Source: Burkholderia ubonensis (GTDB lineage: Bacteria; Pseudomonadota; Gammaproteobacteria; Burkholderiales; Burkholderiaceae). Taken from it: a stretch of 64,000 bases of DNA. The notes under the pieces were generated by a model. It searched no databases. It was given only the letters and a program-made list of their open reading frames with translations, and was not told the origin of the DNA. This document shows, piece after piece, positions 35,752 to 44,119 of this stretch. The position numbers and the translations under genes are program-made. The stretch is from the NCBI RefSeq assembly GCF_902833085.1, contig NZ_CADFEB010000001.1, forward strand, positions 1-64,000, given 5' to 3'. How positions within the stretch are numbered: the first letter of the stretch is position 1; the number at the start of each line of letters is the position of its first letter.

Positions 35752-36405
35752 TTACGCGTGCGCGCTCCACTGCTTCACATACTCCGGCGTCCCCGTCGGC
35801 GCAGCATCGACGACCGGCGCCTGCGGTTGCAACGCCAGCGGCAGTACACCCGCCCATACCGGCAACGACAGGTCGTCTTCGCCGTCCTCCGGTCCGCCCG
35901 CGCGGACCTTGCACGCGGCCTCTTCCAGCGGGATGCGCAGCACCGTGGTCGCGGCAAGCTCGTTCGCGTCACCGGGGCGCACCTCGCGTGAACGACCGGG
36001 CGCAAGCCGCTCCAGGAACGTATCGAGCACCGCGGCCTTGGCCTCGCCTTCCACTGCGTCGAATGCGCCGTAGATCACGGCCGAGCGATAGTTCATCGAA
36101 TGCTCGAATGCGGACCGCGCGAGCACCAGTCCGTCCAGATGCGTGATCGTCACGCAAACCTGCGCGCCGTCGGTCGCCAGCTTCAGCATGCGGCTGCCGT
36201 TCGAGCCGTGGATGTAAAGATGATCGCCGTCACGCCAGCATGCGGTCGGAATGCAGTGCACGCCGTGTTCGTCGGCGAATGCGACGTGGCACACATACGC
36301 CGCGTCGACGATCGCGTGGAGCGTCGCGCGGTCATAGCGGCCGAGTTTGGCGATGCGGCGGATGCGGGTACGCGCGGATGGCGACGTTGTTTCGGTGACG
36401 GTCAC
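35752..36405 (-). CDS. Pyridoxamine 5'-phosphate oxidase-related FMN-binding protein (Nim-like)
   Basis: A 217-residue split-barrel flavoprotein. The fold is recognised from ATLHAIVDAAYVCHVAF, the CIPTACWRDGDHLYIHGS strand pair and the MNYRSAVIYG segment, as in the family with nitroimidazole reductase-like members. The likely start is GTG at 36405, with AGAGGA upstream; a longer frame to 36540 adds a segment with no family resemblance. It probably reduces or sequesters small electrophiles using FMN. It is convergent with the aldo/keto reductase gene. Confidence 0.82.
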   Translation of the reverse strand: MTVTETTSPSARTRIRRIAKLGRYDRATLHAIVDAAYVCHVAFADEHGVHCIPTACWRDGDHLYIHGSNGSRMLKLATDGAQVCVTITHLDGLVLARSAFEHSMNYRSAVIYGAFDAVEGEAKAAVLDTFLERLAPGRSREVRPGDANELAATTVLRIPLEEAACKVRAGGPEDGEDDLSLPVWAGVLPLALQPQAPVVDAAPTGTPEYVKQWSAHA

Positions 36406-36549
36406 GGCGGGAATCCTCTCAGGTGTTCGTGAAAGGCGCCACGATAGGGCAAGCGTGGCTCCGATTGTAGACCCAGGATTCACCGGATGATTGGAGCCAC
36501 GATCGGTTGCCGCTTGAGATTCGACATCGACGTCACCCACGCGGCCACG

Positions 36550-37854
36550 TTATTGATAGGGCCCTCCCCCGTCGACGCTCTCATCCGCGCCCCACTGGGT
36601 GCCGTTTTGTTTCGCGCCGTTTGCCTGCAGCAACGTGACCAACTGCGGCTTTCCCGGATAGTAGGACGGAGCGGCCGACAGCAGCGTATCGCGATCATGC
36701 GACGACAGGCGCTTGACTTGCATGGCGACGATGCGCCATGCCTTCGCCCTGATCGCCTCGTCTACCCACGCGGTTTCCGGTGACGAATCATTCCATCCGC
36801 CGCCAATAGGCACCAGCCTCCAACCGAGCGATGCGCAATAGTCCAACTGCGCGCACTCATGCCAAGCTGCTTCGTATGCCGACGGATCGTCATGATCGAT
36901 CGCTGTTCGCAAGCGCAGCAGAACCGGTTCAATATCATTCGGATCTGCGCCATGCTTCAACAACATTGCGGAAATCACCGGCTCGCAGTGCATGATGGCC
37001 GCGAGCGAGAGCAGCGAGAACCGCGGGTCATGGCTGTCGTTGAAGCCTCGCTTGTCCTCATAGTACCGATCCCATGGTCCGCTTTCATCACGACCGGTAT
37101 ACCGGCCTCGAGGCGCCGCGCCATGTTCGAGGAGTCGTTGTGTCATGCCGGCTCGACAGTAGTACACGGCATTGGCCAGCGCCATGCCGTCGGCACTGGC
37201 GCCATGGCTCAGCAGCGTCTCGACCAGTCCCGTCGAGCCTGCATAGCTGCGGCCTCCCGCCATGCGAAGCAATCGCTGGCGCCGCTCCGGCGACGTCTGC
37301 TGCAGTTGGACCGCAAGGACGTGCCACGCGCGGCGATCGATCGCTTCATTGATCCAGTCTGCCTCGGTTTGCCCGGTCGACAAGCACGTGTCACCGCATG
37401 CGTTCCTGGCTGCGATATAGCCCGCGGCATCGTCGCGCTGGAGTGCTTCCCGCACGTGATCGATCCTTGCCGACCGCTCCTCCGCGGCGCGTTGCCGAAC
37501 CCCGCTATACATCTGGACGAGCAACGGCAGCATGACGGGCAGACTCACGAACAACAGCAGAATGCCGATCGCAGTGCGTCGACGCTTTGCATGACATAGC
37601 GCCCGATAGCCGAAATATACGCAGGCACTCAGTCCACCGAGCAACGGAAATCCGAAGAGCCAGATGCCGGCAAGGTACGGATTGCCCTCGCTCATCTGGG
37701 CGTCGATACCGACGCCCGCTGCCCCGAAGAGGACAACGACGAACAGGCTCGCCAGCGTGGGAATCAGCAGCGTGAACACCGTCAGCAGAGTGATGAGCCA
37801 ACGATCATTCCATTGAGCTGAAGGCGAAGGTCGAGGGGTGTCTTGAAGATTCAT
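36550..37854 (-). CDS. Membrane-anchored ankyrin-like hypothetical protein
   Basis: A 434-residue protein with three hydrophobic segments (about 20-48, 61-83 and 94-116), then a cytoplasmic or periplasmic region (125-430) with ankyrin-like repeats (LVETLLSHGASADG near 210, MTQRLLEHGAAP, AMLLKHGADPND and a final LVTLLQANGAKQN). A repeated DDxxAY...AWxxEC half-motif suggests internal duplication. GC content is visibly lower than in neighbours (high 50s percent), suggesting horizontal acquisition. Function is unknown; proteins of this build often serve in protein-protein inhibition or immunity. Confidence 0.7.
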   Translation of the reverse strand: MNLQDTPRPSPSAQWNDRWLITLLTVFTLLIPTLASLFVVVLFGAAGVGIDAQMSEGNPYLAGIWLFGFPLLGGLSACVYFGYRALCHAKRRRTAIGILLLFVSLPVMLPLLVQMYSGVRQRAAEERSARIDHVREALQRDDAAGYIAARNACGDTCLSTGQTEADWINEAIDRRAWHVLAVQLQQTSPERRQRLLRMAGGRSYAGSTGLVETLLSHGASADGMALANAVYYCRAGMTQRLLEHGAAPRGRYTGRDESGPWDRYYEDKRGFNDSHDPRFSLLSLAAIMHCEPVISAMLLKHGADPNDIEPVLLRLRTAIDHDDPSAYEAAWHECAQLDYCASLGWRLVPIGGGWNDSSPETAWVDEAIRAKAWRIVAMQVKRLSSHDRDTLLSAAPSYYPGKPQLVTLLQANGAKQNGTQWGADESVDGGGPYQ

Positions 37855-38132
37855 GGGACGCTATCTTCAGGGGGAAAATGCGAATCGGCAAGCGCGTATG
37901 CCGGCCACTTGATCCAGCGACCGGCCACGCCGGCTGGACGGCAACAATCGGGCACGCCGAAGCCGACCTCGTTTGTCCGTCGACCGACTCCGTTGCAGAC
38001 GAAACGCGCATGACGCGCGTCGCGGTAAAATCACCCTCTTTCGACCGACGCACCGCGCGCCGCCACCCGCTGCCCGCACGCTTGCGTACCGATGCCGCTG
38101 AATCCGTCCGGTGGTTTCCCGGCATACAGGAC

Positions 38133-38720
38133 ATGACCTACTCACTCGCCACCACCTACAGCCGCGAGCTCGAAATCCGCAAGAGCCGCTTCATCGCGCA
38201 CGCCATCCCCGTCGAAGACCGCGACGCCGCCATGCAGGCGCTGCAGCGCCTGCGCGACGAACACCCGACCGCGACGCACGTCTGCTGGGCGCTGCTCGCC
38301 GGCGGCCAGTCGGGCATGTCGGACGACGGCGAGCCGTCCGGCACCGCGGGCCGGCCGATCCTCGAGGTGCTGCGTCACCATGATCTCGACGGCGTGCTGG
38401 GCGCGGTCGTGCGCTACTACGGCGGCGTCAAGCTCGGCGCGGGCGGGCTCGTGCGCGCTTACACGGATGCGATCGCGTCGGCGCTGCTCGACGCCGAGCG
38501 CGTCGAACGCATCCGCCGCACGCAGCTCGCGATCGAAATCGGCTATCCGGATGAAGCGCGCGTGCGCCGCTGGATCGAGCAGGCCGGCTACGAACTGGCC
38601 GACAGCGCATACGGAATGACCGTGCGCCTCGTGATCCGCCTGCCCGTCACCGCCGAGGCCGACGCGCGCACCACCCTGTTCGACCTCACGCAAGGCCGCT
38701 CGGGTTTTCCCGAACTGTGA
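38133..38720 (+). CDS. yigZ: YigZ/IMPACT-family protein
   Basis: A 195-residue protein with the two-domain YigZ layout: the UPF0029 N-terminal domain (about 5-120, with KSRFIAHAIPV, THVCWALLAGG, DDGEPSGTAG and VVRYYGGVKLGAGGLVRAY) and a C-terminal DUF1949 ferredoxin-like domain. The family includes the eukaryotic translation regulator IMPACT; the bacterial role is not settled. The start MTYSLATTY gives the family length, and the upstream extension is rejected. Confidence 0.92.
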   Translation: MTYSLATTYSRELEIRKSRFIAHAIPVEDRDAAMQALQRLRDEHPTATHVCWALLAGGQSGMSDDGEPSGTAGRPILEVLRHHDLDGVLGAVVRYYGGVKLGAGGLVRAYTDAIASALLDAERVERIRRTQLAIEIGYPDEARVRRWIEQAGYELADSAYGMTVRLVIRLPVTAEADARTTLFDLTQGRSGFPEL

Positions 38721-39025
38721 GCACGGGCGCCGCCGCCGCGCCCCCCTCGCTCCGCCCTACATCCCGCCTGTACGTCCTGTCGCCCCCCTCCGCACCGCGA
38801 CAATCGGCATCAAACCGGGTAATTCAGTCGATTTTCCCGAAATTTCGGAAAAGTCCCATAGAAAAATTACTTGTAGATATTTAATCTCATCCCGTTTTCC
38901 GGATCGTCGCCGCGCAAACGTTTCGCCGGCCAGCCGGACTGGCGCGCCTGGCCGGGCACGCCAACGGGCGGGGATCCGCATGAAGCGTCATCAATAATCA
39001 AATCTCAGCGACGGAAAAACGACGC
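38721..39025. other. AT-rich promoter region of the H-NS-like gene
   Basis: The 305 bases contain an AT-rich stretch (about 38815-38900), the perfect palindrome CCGAAATTTCGG at 38836-38847 flanked by T and A runs, and an A/T-rich region before the gene at 39026. Such regions are typical nucleation sites for H-NS proteins, so autoregulation is plausible. No gene is seen. Confidence 0.5.
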
Positions 39026-39316
39026 ATGCAGACCATTCAAAAACTGCAAGCCCAGCTTGCGGAACTCGACAAGCGGATCAAGGCGGCTCGCCGCGACGAG
39101 CGCAACGACGCGCTGACGCAGGCGCGCCAATTGGTCACGAGCTACGCGCTGACCGCGCGGGAAATCTTCGGGCAAGGCTACAGCGACCGCGCGAAGCTGT
39201 TCACGGTCGGCCCCAAATACCGCGACCCGGTGACCGGCGCGACGTGGAGCGGGCGCGGGCGCGCGCCGTCGTGGATCGTCGGGCGCGACCGGGCCGCGTT
39301 CCTGATCCGGGAGTAA
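39026..39316 (+). CDS. H-NS histone family protein
   Basis: A 96-residue nucleoid protein with an N-terminal coiled-coil oligomerisation region (about 1-50, starting MQTIQKLQAQLAELDKRI) and the C-terminal DNA-binding domain, with the family signature YRDPVTGATWSGRGRAPSW (64-82). It binds AT-rich DNA and silences foreign genes. It lies two kilobases from a low-GC ankyrin-like gene and close to an AT-rich peptide locus, both plausible targets; this link is inference. Confidence 0.92.
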   Translation: MQTIQKLQAQLAELDKRIKAARRDERNDALTQARQLVTSYALTAREIFGQGYSDRAKLFTVGPKYRDPVTGATWSGRGRAPSWIVGRDRAAFLIRE

Positions 39317-39317
39317 C

Positions 39318-39352
39318 GGCCGCGCCGCGCGAAGCGGCGCGCGCGGCCCGGC
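39318..39352. terminator. GC-rich hairpin between convergent genes
   Basis: A strong but imperfect hairpin (GGCCGCGCCGCGC answered by GGCGCGCGCGGCC around a gaagc loop) fills the gap between the H-NS-like gene and ppk2. A T-run is missing, so it may act as a Rho-assisted or bidirectional end. Confidence 0.4.
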
Positions 39353-39364
39353 GCCGCGATCCAT

Positions 39365-40294
39365 TCAATAGACGTCGGGCACGATCATGTCCTCCGGCAC
39401 CGGCCGGCGGATGTAATCCTCGTGATGCTCGCGCTGCGGCAGGTCGATCGGCGAGCGCGGGACTTCGTGGTACGGCACCTGGCTCAGCAGATGGTGGATG
39501 CAGTTCAGCCGCGCGCGCTTCTTGTCGACCGCCTGCACGACCCACCAGGGCGCCTCGGGAATGTGCGTGCGCTGGAGCATCTCCTCCTTCGCGGCCGTGT
39601 ACGCCTCCCAGCGGCGCCGGCTTTCCAGGTCCATCGGGCTCAGCTTCCACTGCTTGAGCGGATCTTCGATGCGGTTCTGGAAGCGGCGCTCCTGCTCGGG
39701 ATCGGTGATCGAAAACCAGTACTTCACGATCTGGATGCCGCTGCGCACCAGCATCTTCTCGAATTCCGGCACCGAACGGAAAAACTCCTCGTACTCGTCG
39801 TCGCTGCAGAAATTCATCACCCGCTCGACGCCCGCCCGGTTGTACCAGCTGCGGTCGAACAGCACGATCTCGCCGCCGGCCGGCAAGTGCGCGACGTAGC
39901 GCTGGAAATACCATTGCGTGCGCTCGCGGTTGCTGGGCGCGGGCAGCGCCGCCACGCGGCATACGCGCGGATTCAGGCGCTGCGTGATGCGCTTGATCGC
40001 GCCGCCCTTGCCCGCCGCGTCGCGCCCCTCGAAGATCACGACGAGCCGGTGCCCGGTGTTCACGACCCAGTCCTGCAGCTTGACCAGCTCGCCCTGCAGC
40101 CGGAACAGTTCGCGGAAATACTGCTTGCGCGCCTCGCGCCGCTCCGGCGAGAACAGCATGTCGTCGTCGTCGAAGCGACGATCGTCGAGTTCCATCTCGA
40201 GTTCCTCGTCGTACGCATCGACGAGATCTTCCTCGAGCCTGCGCTGGCGCGCCTCGATCGATTCCATCTCGATGCGGCTGTCGTTGTCGCTCAT
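39365..40294 (-). CDS. ppk2: Polyphosphate kinase 2
   Basis: A 309-residue PPK2 that transfers phosphate between polyphosphate and nucleotides. The P-loop GRDAAGKGG (90-98) and lid/Walker B FDRSWYNRAG (146-155) are canonical, as is an acidic N-terminus (about 20-50). The single-domain length fits class I enzymes, which use polyphosphate to make NTP from NDP. The start MSDNDSRIE is preferred over one 24 codons upstream because GGAGG lies before it. Cotranscription with the upstream OmpW-like gene is possible, but about 100 bases separate them. Confidence 0.92.
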   Translation of the reverse strand: MSDNDSRIEMESIEARQRRLEEDLVDAYDEELEMELDDRRFDDDDMLFSPERREARKQYFRELFRLQGELVKLQDWVVNTGHRLVVIFEGRDAAGKGGAIKRITQRLNPRVCRVAALPAPSNRERTQWYFQRYVAHLPAGGEIVLFDRSWYNRAGVERVMNFCSDDEYEEFFRSVPEFEKMLVRSGIQIVKYWFSITDPEQERRFQNRIEDPLKQWKLSPMDLESRRRWEAYTAAKEEMLQRTHIPEAPWWVVQAVDKKRARLNCIHHLLSQVPYHEVPRSPIDLPQREHHEDYIRRPVPEDMIVPDVY

Positions 40295-40395
40295 GGGGCC
40301 TCCTTCAGTGACGCAGCGTATCCGCACCATTATCGCAGGCGGGCGCGCCAGAATGATGAAAGCCACATGTCAGCACGCGGCGTGGCGCCGCCCGC

Positions 40396-41793
40396 TCAGA
40401 AGCGGAAATTGAGCAGCACGGTCGCCAGCACCGGATTCGCCGAAATGTCGAACGTATTCGACGCGAGCGTCCGGTTCTGCTGGCTGATGTCCAGCGTGAT
40501 CTTCGTGCGCAGCGGAATGTACGTGACCATCCCCGTGATCCAGAGGCGGCGCGTGACCTGATAGCTCGCGCCCAGCATGAACACGGGCTCCCAGACGCTC
40601 TTCACCTTCGCCGATACATTGGTGCGGCCCGACAGCAGCAGGTCGCCGCCGGCGTTCCACACCCGCTGGAACCACGCGGGATCGAGCAGCAGCCCCTGCA
40701 GGCTGCCGACGTCCGCGCCCGCCCCGAGCAGCCCGCCGAGCGACGCGAGCTTGCGCTGGAACACCGGATTCAGGTTGGTGTTCGTGAACCGCGTATAGCT
40801 GACGCCGAGGCCCGCGAACGGCCGGAACCGGTCGTCGCGCTCGCCGAGGTAGTACTTGAACACGACGGAGGCGAGCCACGCGCGCGTCGTCGCGAGCGGA
40901 TTGCTGTCCGGATTGGCGAGATCGATCAGCGGCAGCCGCCCCTTGGCGCCCGGAAAGATCCGGTCGAGCGGCAGCCCGATGCTGCCGTGCCCGCGCAGCG
41001 TCAGCACCGGCGGAATGCCCCCGTCGAGTTCGGTCGCCCAGTTTTCGCTGAAGAAATGCGTGAACGTGAACGCCAGCGTGTTCGTGTTGCTGAGCGACAG
41101 GCTCGAGCCGCGGTTTTCGAAACTGTAGAGCCCGAGCGCATCGGTGTGCGTCGTGACGGGTGTCGAGCGGCCGGTCGTCGCGACGAAGTGCCAGCCGAGG
41201 CCGACCATGTTGCGGTCGTCGCCGGTCAGCTGCTCCATCAGCGACGGCGCCTGCGCGGCGGGCAGGTCCGGCAGCCGCGACGGATCGATCGGGCGCAGCT
41301 CGTACGGCATCCGGTCCGCGTGCACGACGCCGGCCGGCTGCGGCGCACGCGCATCGTCGCGCGCCGCAGCCACCGCCGCCCCGCAGGCGCCGGCGTCCGT
41401 CACGTCGACGTCGAAGCCGATGCCGTCCGCGCCGTCGTCCCGCGCCAGGCCGCAAGCGCGGCGGCCAGGCAGCGCGGCGCGCCGGCCGAGCGTGATCGCG
41501 CCCGCGCTCAGCGGCGCGGGCGGCGGCCCGCCCGGAGCGGCTGCGCCGCCGTCCGTGCGCGTGGGCGCGTCGTCCGTGCGCCATGACGACGCATCGAACC
41601 CGTCCGCATCGCCGCCCGGCCAGAACCCGATGCCGTCCGCGCCCGCCTGCCAGCGCGTGTCGCCGCCGTCGGGCAGCGGCGCGGCGTGCGCGGCCGCCCC
41701 GCACGCGAACAATGTCGCGCCGAGCCAGCACGACAGCGGACGCGCCCAGCCCTGGCGCCGGCGGCGCCGGATGCACGTGTCGCGGCTCGCCAT
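40396..41793 (-). CDS. OmpW-like outer-membrane protein with long N-terminal extension
   Basis: A 465-residue protein. The last 270 residues form an OmpW-type eight-strand barrel (GLGWHFVATTGRS, FTHFFSENWATEL, RPFAGLGVSYTRF and a terminal LLNFRF ending in Phe, the outer-membrane assembly signal). The first 185 residues are atypical: a basic start, a signal-like stretch (ATLFACGAAAHA), then a low-complexity region rich in Gly, Ala, Asp and Pro. Standard OmpW is near 210 residues. It is the last gene of the peptide secretion operon, four bases after the HlyD gene, and may form the outer-membrane exit or a surface receptor for the peptides. Confidence 0.78.
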   Translation of the reverse strand: MASRDTCIRRRRRQGWARPLSCWLGATLFACGAAAHAAPLPDGGDTRWQAGADGIGFWPGGDADGFDASSWRTDDAPTRTDGGAAAPGGPPPAPLSAGAITLGRRAALPGRRACGLARDDGADGIGFDVDVTDAGACGAAVAAARDDARAPQPAGVVHADRMPYELRPIDPSRLPDLPAAQAPSLMEQLTGDDRNMVGLGWHFVATTGRSTPVTTHTDALGLYSFENRGSSLSLSNTNTLAFTFTHFFSENWATELDGGIPPVLTLRGHGSIGLPLDRIFPGAKGRLPLIDLANPDSNPLATTRAWLASVVFKYYLGERDDRFRPFAGLGVSYTRFTNTNLNPVFQRKLASLGGLLGAGADVGSLQGLLLDPAWFQRVWNAGGDLLLSGRTNVSAKVKSVWEPVFMLGASYQVTRRLWITGMVTYIPLRTKITLDISQQNRTLASNTFDISANPVLATVLLNFRF

Positions 41794-41797
41794 CGGG

Positions 41798-43093
41798 TCA
41801 GGCCGGCGCGCCGAAGATGCGCTGGCGCATCCGGTACAGCGGCTCGAACAGCCATTCGAGCAGGCTGCGCCGCTCGAGCACGACGTCGGCCTTCAGCATC
41901 ATCCCGGCCTTCAGCGCGAGCGCCTTGCCTTCGAACGACGGCGTGCGGTCGGCAAGCTCGACCCAGGTCTTGAAGTAGGTCTGCGGCGCGGCGGCGTCGC
42001 CGGGCAGGTTCAACTCCTTTGCGGAGAACGCGACCGGCGAGATCGACAGCACCTTGCCGCGGTACGTGCCGAACTTCTCGACCGGATAGCTCGCATACGC
42101 GACCTTCACGTCCTGCCCCGGCTTGACGAAGCCGGCCTTCGACGACGGGATGTACACCTCGGCGATCAGCCCGTCGGCCTTCGCCGGCAGGATCTCGACG
42201 ACGCGCGTGCCGGCCGGGTCGATCACGCCGCCCTGCACGACGTCGAGCCGGACGATCTGCCCGTCCGCCGGCGCATACAGCACCTGGTCGACGTTCTCGT
42301 CGATGTTGTATTCCTTCGAGTTCAGCTCCTCCTGCTTGATCTTCAGCTCGGCGTTCGCGCCGTCGTACTTGCTCTGCATCGTGTCCAGGTCGCCGCGCAG
42401 CTTCATCGCGTTCTTCGCGAGCTCCGCGCGCCGCAGCAGCAGATCCTGGTAGGCCTGGCTCGCCTGCAGGTACTGCGTGTTCACCTGGTTGTACTGCTCG
42501 AGCGTCACCACCTGCTCGTCGAGCAGCTGCTTCACGCGGTCGCGCCGCTCGCCGTATTCGCCGACGATGCGCTTCTGGTCCTGGATCTGCCGGTCGATCA
42601 GCGCGCGGCTCTCGCCCTGCGCCGCGATCTGCTGGTTGATCTGCTGCACCGACGACCGGTATTCGAGCCGCGCGGCGTCGATCTGCTGCGTGACCTCGAC
42701 GCGCTGGCGCGCGAGCGCCGCGCGCATCCCCTGCACGTTGTTCGCCTGGCTGACGAAGCTCGTGTCGCGCGTCACCGCCAGCAGCCGCTGCCCCGCCTTC
42801 ACGTGCTGGTCCTTGCCGACGTACACCTCGCGCACCGCCCAGCCCGGCGGCGCGCCGACGCCGATCAGGCCGGCGCGCGGCGTCAGCATCCCGGCGACGC
42901 TCTCGGTGTTCGCATAGCTCAGCTCGACGAGCGCGGTCACGAACATCGCGAACATCGCGAGCGACAGGTAGCAGAGGAACCGCATCGATACCGGCACGTC
43001 GACGACGCCGTTGATCACGGTGCCGAACGTCGTGCCGCGCGCGAGCTTGCGCGACGGCTTCTGTTCTCGGAGGGCGGAATACCAGATCGGCAT
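41798..43093 (-). CDS. HlyD-family membrane fusion adaptor
   Basis: A 431-residue periplasmic adaptor. A single membrane span lies at about 38-60, then a lipoyl half, a long coiled-coil hairpin (about 110-270, rich in Gln and Glu) and a beta-barrel half with the HlyD-like motif QVLYAPADGQIVRL (about 284-297). It would link the C39 ABC exporter in the inner membrane to a TolC-type outer-membrane duct. It starts between the acyltransferase-like and OmpW-like genes, in the order expected for a type I secretion operon. Confidence 0.9.
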   Translation of the reverse strand: MPIWYSALREQKPSRKLARGTTFGTVINGVVDVPVSMRFLCYLSLAMFAMFVTALVELSYANTESVAGMLTPRAGLIGVGAPPGWAVREVYVGKDQHVKAGQRLLAVTRDTSFVSQANNVQGMRAALARQRVEVTQQIDAARLEYRSSVQQINQQIAAQGESRALIDRQIQDQKRIVGEYGERRDRVKQLLDEQVVTLEQYNQVNTQYLQASQAYQDLLLRRAELAKNAMKLRGDLDTMQSKYDGANAELKIKQEELNSKEYNIDENVDQVLYAPADGQIVRLDVVQGGVIDPAGTRVVEILPAKADGLIAEVYIPSSKAGFVKPGQDVKVAYASYPVEKFGTYRGKVLSISPVAFSAKELNLPGDAAAPQTYFKTWVELADRTPSFEGKALALKAGMMLKADVVLERRSLLEWLFEPLYRMRQRIFGAPA

Positions 43094-43114
43094 GGAATCG
43101 GCTCGTCGGGGGCG

Positions 43115-44119
43115 TCAGGAATGTCGGCGGGCGGCGGCATCGAGCAGCGGCGACGGCATCAGGTAAGGCGTGAAGTGTTCCCAGAAATGCCATTGCTCGG
43201 GCTGGCGCACGAGCGCCTGCTCGAGCCGGTCGACGATCCGCTGGTGCGTCGCGCGCACCGGCGACGCATCGTCGTGCGCGCCGAGCATCGGCGCGAGCGC
43301 GCGCGTTTCCAGCTCGGCGAAATGCACGGTGCAGCGGTCGCGAAACGGCACGCCGGTCGCATACGCGACGAGCACCGGAATGCCGTGCTCGACCGCGAGC
43401 TTCACGCCGCCGCCCGCCATCCGCACCCAGCGGCCGCCGAGCCGGCAGCGGTTGGTCTTGCCGAACTTGCCGTGCAGGTCGGAGAACAGCAGGAACACCG
43501 GCTGCTCGCGGCGCAGGCTCGTCAGCAGCCGCCGCAACTGCACGCGCTCCTCGATGTCGATCAGCTCGCACTGCCCCGCGCCGTATTCGCTAACGAGCCG
43601 CAGCGCGTCGTCGAAGAACGCGCCCGGCGCGTCCTTGTGCAGCACCACGATCAGCTTGCGATCGGCGGGCAGCAGGAAACGCAGCTTCGTGACGAACAGC
43701 ATCAGGTTGCCGAAATGCAGCCCCGCGAGCATCAGCGGGCCGCCGCGGGCAAGCGCCGCGCGCAGCTGCGCGTCGCCTTCGCACGCCATCGCGTCGATCA
43801 TCGCCTTCATCGATTCGAGGCTGTGCGTGCGCAGCTTGAGCCCCGCGAACTCGGCCTCGAACAGCTCGCGCACGATTGCCGCCGCGACCTGCCGCACGCG
43901 CTGCGGATCGTCGTTCAGGTGGCCGCTCAGCATGTGCGCGACCGCGCGCTCGATCGATTCGAGGATCGACGGGAAGCAGCGCAGGCACGCGGCCGAGCAC
44001 CAGCGCATCAGCCGCAGCCCGCGCGCGGGCGACGTGCGCAGCGCGAGCGCGCGCACGGTGCGCCGGACCAGGTACGCGTACGAGAACGCGTTGAACAGGA
44101 ACAGCCGCGCAAGCGTCAT
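43115..44119 (-). CDS. LpxL/HtrB-like acyltransferase homologue lacking the acidic motif residue
   Basis: A 334-residue member of the lysophospholipid/lipid A acyltransferase superfamily: an N-terminal hydrophobic segment, then LAGLHFGNLMLF (132-143), LFSDLHGKFGKTN and GGRWVRMAGGGVKLAVEHGIP. LpxL enzymes use a His-x4-Glu/Asp dyad; here His135 is kept, but the expected acid at 140 is Met. The ATG overlaps the ABC exporter stop (ATGA), tying it to peptide export. It may acylate exported peptides or lipids by an altered mechanism, or serve as a scaffold; this is inference. Confidence 0.8.
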   Translation of the reverse strand: MTLARLFLFNAFSYAYLVRRTVRALALRTSPARGLRLMRWCSAACLRCFPSILESIERAVAHMLSGHLNDDPQRVRQVAAAIVRELFEAEFAGLKLRTHSLESMKAMIDAMACEGDAQLRAALARGGPLMLAGLHFGNLMLFVTKLRFLLPADRKLIVVLHKDAPGAFFDDALRLVSEYGAGQCELIDIEERVQLRRLLTSLRREQPVFLLFSDLHGKFGKTNRCRLGGRWVRMAGGGVKLAVEHGIPVLVAYATGVPFRDRCTVHFAELETRALAPMLGAHDDASPVRATHQRIVDRLEQALVRQPEQWHFWEHFTPYLMPSPLLDAAARRHS

